Shown here: positions 57,248 through 64,000 of the stretch, one piece after another
Position numbering within the stretch: position 1 is the stretch's first letter
How the letters are laid out: every line of letters begins with the position of its first letter
Origin: Haliclona indistincta
Taxonomy: Eukaryota > Porifera > Demospongiae > Haplosclerida > Chalinidae
NCBI GenBank assembly: GCA_964017065.1
Contig: OZ024783.1
Location: 1,490,134 to 1,554,133 of the forward strand
Direction: 5' to 3'
Length of the DNA stretch: 64,000 bases
Translations under genes and position numbers: made by a program
The notes under the pieces: model-generated
What the model saw: only the letters and a program-made list of their open reading frames with translations
What the model was told of the DNA's origin: nothing
Database searches by the model: none

Positions 57248-57618
57248 CAGGTGGGAAGCTATCAATAAGTACGGTACATGTATGTACCTCCGTTTGTTAG
57301 TCTCTCTGGGGCAGGTGAAGGCAGAGCCTGATAGCTGTTCAGCATACAGACCATATGGACACACCTGTGGACTGTTCTATAAGGGAGAGATAAGTGAGAG
57401 GTTAAGTTAAACTGCACATCAAGATCAACTAGTCAGTGACACACCTGTCCTTGTGGTAGAGCGTTAGGCAGCGCCTCGGATGATATCTCACTACCAAAAC
57501 CAGGATGGTACTATGAGAGTGAATGCAACACACCACTAGACCACCACTAATGTACTGGGTTCTAACGCACCTTAAGAGACTTGCAAACACCGGTACCTTT
57601 TTCTCCTGCCAGTGCCAT
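53079..57618 (-). CDS. HGD: Homogentisate 1,2-dioxygenase
   Basis: Thirteen exons keep phase: 57618-57571, 57510-57445, 57376-57288, 56990-56885, 56833-56783, 55501-55375, 55287-55208, 55079-54980, 54730-54603, 54493-54389, 54333-54207, 53797-53622 and 53225-53079. The product is 449 aa against about 445 in the family. Recognisable blocks are [83 protein letters not shown] and the iron ligands HRNCMSE and TPHGP (His, Glu, His). It opens homogentisate to maleylacetoacetate in tyrosine and phenylalanine catabolism. All motifs are intact. Several acceptors are CT microsatellites, and intron 5 holds two nested transposons. No partner pathway gene is nearby. Confidence 0.97.
53226..53600. repeat. 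(GAGT)n and (GA)n microsatellite filling HGD intron 12
   Basis: The intron is almost wholly GTGA/GGTGA tetramers and a GA run next to exon 13. In coding sense it starts GTGGGTGG and ends in a CT tract plus CCAG. Confidence 0.9.
54901..54970. repeat. (GA)n microsatellite after HGD exon 8
   Basis: A GA run 10 bp inside the intron from the exon 8 donor (coding sense GTACCAACTTCC then CT repeats). A GTGA tetramer array (55083-55197) occupies the neighbouring intron 7. Confidence 0.85.
55808..56725. mobile_element. 31-bp TIR element in HGD intron 5
   Basis: Left end GTGACCGTACTTTCATAAAT continuing CAGGCTTATGG, right end its exact complement (CCATAAGCCTGATTTATGAA ... GGTCAC). Both sides show ATTT, a possible 4-bp target duplication. 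A second element (55935-56427) is nested inside. No coding frame of note. Confidence 0.85.
55935..56427. mobile_element. piggyBac-type MITE nested in the TIR element
   Basis: It begins CCCTTCAAGTGCGG and ends CCGCTTGTGAAGGG, flanked on both sides by TTAA (55931-55934 and 56428-56431). TTAA targets with CCC...GGG ends are the piggyBac signature. 493 bp, non-coding. Confidence 0.8.
57000..57245. repeat. (GA)n microsatellite in HGD intron 3
   Basis: GA, GGGA and GAGAAAGAG repeats begin within 10 bp of HGD exon 4. In coding sense they are the pyrimidine tract before TCTCCAG at 56991. Confidence 0.9.
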
Positions 57619-58168
57619 TACTATCGATTAGCAGGCGTGGTTATTAAACAAAACGTGACGACAAAGGTGTGGCTCGCTCGATCGCATGAATGAACTTGAG
57701 TGACTTGGTGCATGCGCTTGGTAAATGACTATAGCGTTATTGTCTAGACGAGCAAAGCACTGAACTCCCTCGGATGGCTCAGGCAGTAGAGAATCTGGTC
57801 ATAGATGAATCTGAAGATTGTGACGGCTCGACTCAGACCGTACAGTGCTGGTGTATGATTTGTTATGCAGCTTCTATTAATTTTATAGAAATTTATGAAG
57901 ACCTGCAGGTTTGCTCGCCCGCGTACCAAAGGTCGAGCACATTGGTGAGAATGCTTTTTATCAGGTAAACTGCTTTAATAATGCAAATGCATGCAGGTAC
58001 GTTGATGGTAAGGATTATATGGAGGCAGTGCAGGGATGCGCGCGCCGCCCAACCCAAAATCTAATTAATATTCATGAGATGACGTCATTTTGACGCTATG
58101 ATTTACTAAAAGCCATAGCAAAGATGGCGCGCAACGTATGCTGTACTGCTGAGTGTGTACTACTAGAC
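57619..58168. other. Intergenic, HGD 5' side
   Basis: Presumptive HGD promoter region. Short plus-strand frames (57774-57968, 57911-58093) show no domain. No repeat family was recognised. Confidence 0.5.
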
Positions 58169-58385
58169 TAGCCTCGTCCCCAGGCCGAATTTTTCGCAAC
58201 GCAGAAACGCAACGGAACGAAACGGCGAAAAATTAGGCCTGGTACACACTGCAAGGGTAATAGTGCGCTTGCGCGACAGTGCGCGTAAGTAATAATATTA
58301 TTCATAAGTTAATAAACGCTGAATACCATTAACAACCGCATGGTACAATAAATAAAACAGCTGAATCATCAGTGTGGCAGTCGTT

Positions 58386-58805
58386 ATGGCTTCATCTTCT
58401 TTATGCAGAATCTGCAGTAGATCTGTAATTTCTAAACACAGTGTGGCACTGTTTTCAAGATTTCAGTTTTCACTGTTTTCAGGCGTTGCGGAAAGACTGA
58501 GCAGAGTGATCAACAGTCCAGTTGTGGCAATCAGTGGACACTCAGAGTATATCTGTAGACCATGCAACAGAAAGTTTCTTGCCGCTGAAGCATTCATAGT
58601 GCTAGCTAAATCCAGTAATGAGAAACAACAACTACCATCGATCACCAGCGGTCATCTATCAGCAGTCGTCACAGGTACCACCACTCCGAGGAAGAGGGCA
58701 AAAGACACTAGTGGAGCTGGTGCTTCTCCTCATACACAGGTGTGTAGACCAGCACCCAAGCGGCAGACAGTGGCAGGCTATGGAAGAAGGCTAAATTTTG
58801 TATAG
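58386..58805 (+). CDS. Transposon-borne Cys-finger protein fragment
   Basis: The frame from ATG at 58386 reads MASSSLCRICSRSV ... YICRPCNRKFLAAEAF and then a basic Ser/Thr tail. Paired C-x2-C motifs about 50 residues apart suggest a zinc-binding fold at the N-terminus, like those on transposon proteins. Plus-strand frames further on (KYARVEGSLSYSFQKLGRAL at about 59109-59168; ASLCRKKAKPVSLFRSMTLD from 59262) may be later exons of the same protein. Family not recognised. Confidence 0.45.
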   Translation: MASSSLCRICSRSVISKHSVALFSRFQFSLFSGVAERLSRVINSPVVAISGHSEYICRPCNRKFLAAEAFIVLAKSSNEKQQLPSITSGHLSAVVTGTTTPRKRAKDTSGAGASPHTQVCRPAPKRQTVAGYGRRLNFV

Positions 58806-59622
58806 AGGATGATGGTATGGTTATTAAATTTTCTTGATGAAAAAAGGTGAACATGTCTTCAGAACTAGAAGTACAGTCATTGAGAGATAGCGACACTTCA
58901 TCTTCTCTATCATCAGTTCAGGAGTCTAATGGTAAAGAGATTCATAGTTTACAGTTGAAGTAGTCATGATTATGATTTCTACGTGCTCATGACACAAACA
59001 ACATTTGCAACGAACAGTCAGTAACGGTAAAAAGCTCAACGATTATTAATAACAAACCGCATAATTATTGAAATTACAGATATCGGTTCACTCACCTTCT
59101 AAATATGCACGAGTTGAAGGTTCCTTGAGTTACAGTTTTCAAAAGCTCGGTAGGGCATTGGCTGGCGGAAACATCCACACTATCTGTAGAGCCATCTTCA
59201 ACCATGCTATGCTCAGAGATGAGGTTTTGATGAGAGTTTGTTGATTGTTGATGACGAATGTGCCTCCCTGTGTCGAAAGAAAGCCAAGCCTGTATCCCTG
59301 TTTAGGTCAATGACACTCGATGAAGCTGAAAATTTTGCGTGGAGCCAGGCAATGGATGAGCTCGACACAAAGGCGCACACACTGCTTAGTATTCTCAACA
59401 CAGCTGTCACTCACTCCTCCAGGCGTAACAAAAACAAGACTGGCGATGCACAATAGCTTCAGGAGCAGTGTATAGTAATGAAAAACGACCCATAATCACA
59501 TCATTCTCACTAGCAAGCAGCTGTCTGTCCACATCTGTACTTCATACCTTCGTTTCCACTCAATATTCCTGCTGAAACACCTCGCTGTAAAAGGCCTGTT
59601 ACCTGGTCGACCATCAACGACA

Positions 59623-59874
59623 CTAGCGGTGAAATAACCAGCGCTCAGCTCCATAAGAAGTACGATTTAGCTTATAGTCGAAGAGAACTCGGCACTGCAT
59701 GACTAGTTGGTAGCACAGAGACTTGCCGTATTCGGTGGGGAACCAAGCAAATACGTCCTGACCATGGTACAGATGGTAAACAGCTTCTTCCTGCTTCGTC
59801 TTTAGCGTGACATTCTCTCTTCCCAAGCAGGAGAGAGCATACGCGATACCAGTAGGAAACTCGATCGACTCCAT
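59623..59874 (-). pseudogene. RecQ-like helicase N-terminal fragment
   Basis: The 83-codon frame starts MESIEFPTGIAYALS and contains LKTKQEEAVYHLYHGQDVF followed by WFPTEYGKSLCYQLVM. This is a Q-motif-like Gln and Walker A (T-x-Y-GKS) typical of RecQ-like SF2 helicases. It ends shortly after motif I with no DEAH box or later motifs. It lies within the transposon at 58169-60101, on the opposite strand to the Cys-finger frame. Confidence 0.6.
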
Positions 59875-60108
59875 TTTCTGATGATAGCACGGAAAGTGAT
59901 TCGCTAAACGGACTAGTATAACGGATTAATATAGCGAGAATATCCAAGCGATTACGGATTCCCTAGATTCTGGGGAATGGTCTGAGCACGCGCACTATCT
60001 ATTACCCTTGCAGTGTGTACCAGGCCTAATTTTTCGCCGTTTCGTTCCGTTGCGTTTCTGCGTTGCGAAAAATTCGGCCTGGGGCCGGGGGGACGAGGCT
60101 AACTAGAC

Positions 60109-60190
60109 TAGCCTCGTCCCCAGGCCGAATTTTTCGCAACGCAGAAACGCAACGGAACGAAACGGCGAAAAATTAGGCCTGACACACTGT
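60109..60190. mobile_element. Solo terminal repeat of the 58169-60101 family
   Basis: A second copy of the left terminus (TAGCCTCGTCCCCAGGCCGA ... AAAAATTAGGCCTG) starts 7 bp after the end of the larger element. It breaks off at 'acacactgttctg'. Confidence 0.8.
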
Positions 60191-61398
60191 TCTGTTATTA
60201 ATATGCTTCCGGTTCTTCAAAAGCGGGGGGGCAACTACCCCCCCTGCCCTACCGTAGTTACGCCACTGCAGTGGCTGATGCTATCATGACTATGCTGAGC
60301 GAGATATCTACATCACTGACTGGCAGTAAGCAGTAATCATACACCTTTACAATGCAGTCAAATTAAGTATACTACTCTGGCTTAATTTATTCCTTATGAG
60401 TCAAAGTTTATAGTACGTACGCTGCACCTTTTATCACTACACTAGCTCATGTCATCCACATGCACAAGCATGCTGATAACCGCATGAAGCAATCAGTGAT
60501 GCAGGAATCCATTCCCTAGCAAAACTGTGTATAGGTATTTACCGTATTTCACGCAATGATCCATTCACTTGCGAGGCGATACTGGGAAATTTAGTGCTAA
60601 ATAATATTATTCTCCCGGTACCCTCTCTTTGTGGAATGGATTGATTTCCTTCTGTTCTTCTGCCTTGATTTGATAATAATAATTATTATAGTCATTGAAT
60701 TTTTATTTAATCAATACATATCATTTTACATTATTCAACCTTAGTAGATTTTTGCGTCTTGTGCTTTGCTGCATAATAATAATTATATCATTGATAGCTC
60801 ATGTTTTTATGTTGCTCGTGCATTGACATTCGAGATCATGGGCCAGTTGCTGTAAAATATTAGTCCTCTTTTGGTAATTATTGTTAGAGAAAAAATGCCC
60901 ACATTACGCCACACTTTGCAGTGACTTGGCTCTAGATTTACTCCAGCATTTTTTTGCTTGTTGAAGGATATGAGTCATCATATTTATCTGAAGAGACCTA
61001 CTACTGTACTGAGCCATGATGAGTGGGAGCAATGGAGGCTTGGAAACTTGCTGAAAAAGAAAGCGGTATAAGCCATATTCATTATTCTCTAGAAGTTACA
61101 GTCAGTCTACATTGTTGCTATTGAGAGGCATTCGATAACGTTTATCAAAGAAACGCCTGTTTTCAGTCAAGTTTTGAACCCAGGTTGGAATGAGAGCGAG
61201 TGGTCCTTAGGGAAAGTTTTCATAGGTAAAAAGTTTTTGTTAATTACGCCACTCAGGCACTCACACATATATAGGTTAAAAGTTTTCATTACCTATAACA
61301 GTTTTTCACAATCTTGTTTTTCTTATTTCAAATCTTGTTTACTTTTCAATCTTGTTTTTATTACTTCTAGTTGAGAATGCCACGTCTATCGGGTGGCA
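60191..61398. other. Non-genic stretch
   Basis: A/T-rich sequence with no recognised gene, RNA or inverted repeat. Near 61310-61370 the motif aatcttgttt recurs several times just before the foldback at 61399. Confidence 0.5.
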
Positions 61399-61753
61399 TA
61401 ACAAGATGGAATAATGCTTGCAAATGTAAAAAGTCCCAAGTATCCCTACATCAGCGGCTTGCTGCGACGACGTCAGTGCAACTGACAAATGTCGAATCCT
61501 CCTCCTATACCTTTTATAACCGTCAATTACTTATCGGACTGTGTCCTCCAAAATACAGATACCTCATTATGTTATTTACAACTGTCAACCTCAGTCTAGT
61601 CAACTCTCAACCTCAGTCAACTGTCAACCTCATACCTCAGTCTAGTTATTTACAACCATCAATTACTTCATCGGACTGCGTCCTCCTTCAAGCTGCTAAT
61701 GTAGGGATACTTGGGACTTTTTCATTTGCAAGCATTATTCCATCTTGTTCCTT
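61399..61753. repeat. Foldback repeat with ~50-bp arms
   Basis: The left arm AACAAGATGGAATAATGCTT ... CCCAAGTATCCCTAC (61401-61450) is matched by the right arm GTAGGGATACTTGGGACTTT ... ATTCCATCTTGTT (61703-61751). The 250-bp centre holds direct repeats (tcaattactt...tcggactg and caacctcagtc). Probably a small non-autonomous element. Confidence 0.8.
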
Positions 61754-61967
61754 AACTTTTGCAAGCGTAATCAAACACTATCTTCGTTACTTTTACACGT
61801 TGCTTAACTGAGCTCTTCAGAGCACACTATTGCTCTTCACTTCTAATCAAAACAATAATAATTATTATACATTATACTATAACAACTAATGTATCACAAC
61901 TGGATTTGAATAAATTTGAATGGTTAAAAAGTTGAATAATAATGTAATGCATGAGTCGACATCAAAT

Positions 61968-63273
61968 TTATTCGTAGCCCTCTTCATCATCCTGTCCATC
62001 TGTATCAATGGTGCTCATTTGTTGGAATGTGAACTGGCGCTGACTACGGAAGCGACGTAGAATCACGACTACTACGATCACCACGGTAGCAGCTATAAAT
62101 ATCGCTATGACAACCAGTAGAAGGACGGAGATGGATATGATGATAACAGGACTAGAAGATCCTGTAGAAATATATGATGTCATGTTACTATTAATAGACG
62201 ATGTTACTATTAATAACTCACCTGTGTGTGGTGATGGTTTGGGTGAGGATGATGGCTGTGATTTAGTGATAGTGGGTGGAGATTGTGATGGTGGGAGAGA
62301 GGGGGTGGTGGATATGATGATAACAGAATTAGAAGATCCTGTGGAAATATATGATGTCATGTTACTATTAATAGACAATGTTACTGTTAATAGCTCACCT
62401 GTGTGTGGTGATGCCTTGGGTGTGGATGATGGCTGTGATTTAGTGATAGTGGGTGGAGATTGTGATGGTGGGAGAGAGGAGGTGGTGGATATGATAATAA
62501 CAGAATTAGAAGATCCTGTGGAAATATATGATGTCATGTTACTATTAATAGACAATGTTACTGTTAATAGCTCACCTGTGTGTGGTGATGCTTTGGGTGA
62601 GGATGATGGCTGTGATTTAGTGATAGTGGGTGGAGATTGTGATGGTGTGAGAGAGGAGGTGGTGAAGTTGCAGAATATGTTGGTGCATTGGCAGCGATTG
62701 AGAGGTATATCGGTATATGGAATGATGGCTGTATTGGTGGGGTCAAGACTGGCCTGGAGAAAGAGGGGAGAGAGGGAGGAGAAGGAGGGAGGGAGGAGAA
62801 GGAGGGAGAGAGGAAGAGAGAGGGAGGAAGAGAGCAAGTTGGACAATAGATCACTTTCTCTAACATACCTTCATCCTCACTCCATCCTGAGACTCCTTCA
62901 CTTGTATATTAATCCCAACCCCAGCTGTAATGGGTATAGTGGTCTGGTTCGTGATGTTCTTGTTATAGATCAAAGCATTCGATGAGTTGTACAGCATCAC
63001 ATTGAACGCCGGAGGAGAGGCACAAGGAATAATGGTTAAATCCATGCGATGATTTAGGCCTCTGCAAGTCAACCCTGAGCAGTCACTTTCAACTGAACAA
63101 CTAAATATGAGTCCGGTGTCCGCAGCAATCTTCTGTAACCGGTTGCATGTTTCTGAAGTAAAGGGTGAGCCAGATTGAGTGGGCGGAGTTGGTGGGACAC
63201 AGTTAGTTTTGTCAAGAATGACCTGTTGACGTGGAAGCACTGTGAGTTTATTGGAAGAGTACAGCGCATCCAC
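61968..63273 (-). CDS. Membrane glycoprotein with tandem stalk repeats (3' part)
   Basis: Two exons are visible: 63273-62869 (135 codons, phase 0, preceded by a TTTAG acceptor) and 62753-61968. 5' exons and any signal peptide are beyond the window or unrecognised. The extracellular part has Cys-containing segments (NCVPPTPPTQSG, CSGLTCRGLNHRMD) and several N-glycosylation sequons. Three tandem 59-residue repeats follow (SLPPSQSPPTITKSQPSS ... NSNMTSYISTGSSNSVIIIS), a Ser/Thr/Pro-rich mucin-like stalk. A single transmembrane segment (SVLLLVVIAIFIAATVVIVV), a basic stop-transfer (LRRFRSQR) and an acidic tail ending DDEEGYE close the protein. Type I topology inferred. The family is not recognised; adhesion or recognition is only a guess. 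Confidence 0.7.
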
Positions 63274-63282
63274 CTAAAGAGA

Positions 63283-63440
63283 GAGGATTGAGGGAGAGAG
63301 GATTGAGGGAGAGAGGGTTGAGGGAGAGAGGATTGAGGGAGAGAGGATTGCGGGAGAGGATTGAGGGAGAGAGGATTGAGGGAGAGAGGATTGAGGGAGA
63401 GAGGATTGAGGGAGAGAAGATTGGGGGAGAGAGAGGATTG
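63283..63440. repeat. 15-bp minisatellite (GAGAGGATTGAGGGA)n
   Basis: About 10 units of GAGAGGATTGAGGGA with minor variants (ggttg, gattgcggg, gattggggg). It starts some 10 bp from the exon at 63273 and lies in the intron upstream of the membrane glycoprotein exon. Confidence 0.9.
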
Positions 63441-63581
63441 AGCTAACAGTAATTTTTGGAAAGTGAGTTTGAACTCAATAATTGTTTAGCATACACCAAT
63501 TATGATTACCGGTAGCATTAGCTAGCTATGGGCCAAAAGTGAATTTCAAAAGAACAAGGTTTGTACTACTGTACAATAACT

Positions 63582-63692
63582 TACAGTGGAACCCCTCTAT
63601 AATGGACAATTACGTACTGAATCCCAAATAATTATAACCCACATAATTAACCCCTGACCTGAGGATACCCTCTCTCTACAAGGTTCCACTTA
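63582..63692. mobile_element. Short pogo/Tc1-like MITE
   Basis: Left end TACAGTGGAACCCCTCTATA and right end CTCTACAAGGTTCCACTTA are imperfect inverted repeats starting at TA. The AGTGGAACC core resembles the ends seen near 12618 and 47693. About 110 bp. Confidence 0.6.
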
Positions 63693-64000
63693 TACACACT
63701 GTGGTGGTTTCATATGGTGTCTTGGAATTTCCAACCCTGACCCTAAAATCCCCTTAGTCTGAAAATTAATTAAATGCATGTATGTCTCAAAATCACTCAG
63801 ATCTTATAGAGACACTAAAGAGCAGATCAACTCTTCCTGTCAAAGAAGAACTTTTGTATGAACTATAGTCAAGCTAGTTTAGTATGGGTAGCAGAAGCTA
63901 GGTTAATACCTTGGTAATTAATTTGAGGGATCAGTGGAGTTGTGTACAGTAGATAATTAAAATCTACTTTGACAATGATACCATTTTGAATGTGAACACT
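63693..64000. other. Unassigned end of window
   Basis: No gene or repeat recognised. Presumably intron or 5' flank of the membrane glycoprotein gene. Confidence 0.4.

Larger units (their letters stand above)
58169..60101. mobile_element. Decayed DNA transposon with long TIRs
   Basis: Inverted termini of about 110 bp begin TAGCCTCGTCCCCAGGCCGA and end in the complement CGAGGCTA. The arms include AACGCAACGGAACGAAACGG and extend to the 'gcaagggtaatag' motif. The short direct repeat ACTAGAC lies at 58162-58168 and 60102-60108. The interior holds a plus-strand Cys-finger frame, further plus-strand fragments at 59081-59244 and 59238-59456, and a minus-strand RecQ-like helicase fragment. Too short and broken to be autonomous. 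Confidence 0.8.

Noticed and set aside
62107..62985. 292-codon plus-strand frame rich in Asp/Gly/Val
   Set aside because: It is the antisense of the membrane glycoprotein repeats, which have a TM segment, sequons and proper splice sites on the minus strand.

Overview
This is a eukaryotic window, almost certainly from an animal. Genes are split by short GT-AG introns (down to about 45 nt). The gene set is metazoan in character: an ankyrin-ROC-COR-Death protein, ZMPSTE24, ZNHIT6, prefoldin subunit 3, homogentisate dioxygenase, cytosolic sulfotransferases. Non-coding DNA is packed with microsatellites, minisatellites and small inverted-repeat transposons. My best guess is a sponge or another early-branching marine invertebrate; this is an inference from gene style, not shown by any single marker. 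A 200-N scaffold gap lies at 25560-25759.

Layout. Positions 1-11170 and about 24555-29930 are two diverged copies of one segment. Each carries 3' exons of the CAAX protease ZMPSTE24 (+ strand) and an ankyrin-ROC-COR-Death gene (- strand). Copy 1 has an 8-nt frameshifting deletion in the HELGH exon and a stack of five DNA transposons (6577-10792) that copy 2 lacks. Between the copies lie satellites, two poorly resolved + strand gene fragments (13.3 and 15.9-16.9 kb) and earlier ZMPSTE24 exons (17.3-18.1 kb). An apparently intact hAT transposon (20803-23559) sits inside a 21-bp minisatellite. ZNHIT6 (30856-32789) and an LRR-only gene (32963-38053) follow on the + strand.

From 38.3 kb onward every recognised host gene is on the minus strand. 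In order they are: prefoldin 3 (VBP1), three tandem intronless MFS transporters, two tandem sulfotransferases, an aldo-keto reductase, homogentisate 1,2-dioxygenase (13 exons, complete), a decayed transposon with a helicase fragment, and the 3' part of a repeat-stalked membrane glycoprotein.

The genes do not form one pathway. Sulfotransferases, aldo-keto reductase and MFS carriers are a loose detoxification and small-molecule neighbourhood. HGD is tyrosine catabolism, VBP1 and ZNHIT6 are housekeeping assembly factors, and the ankyrin-ROC-COR-Death pair looks like a signalling or innate-immune receptor family in active turnover.
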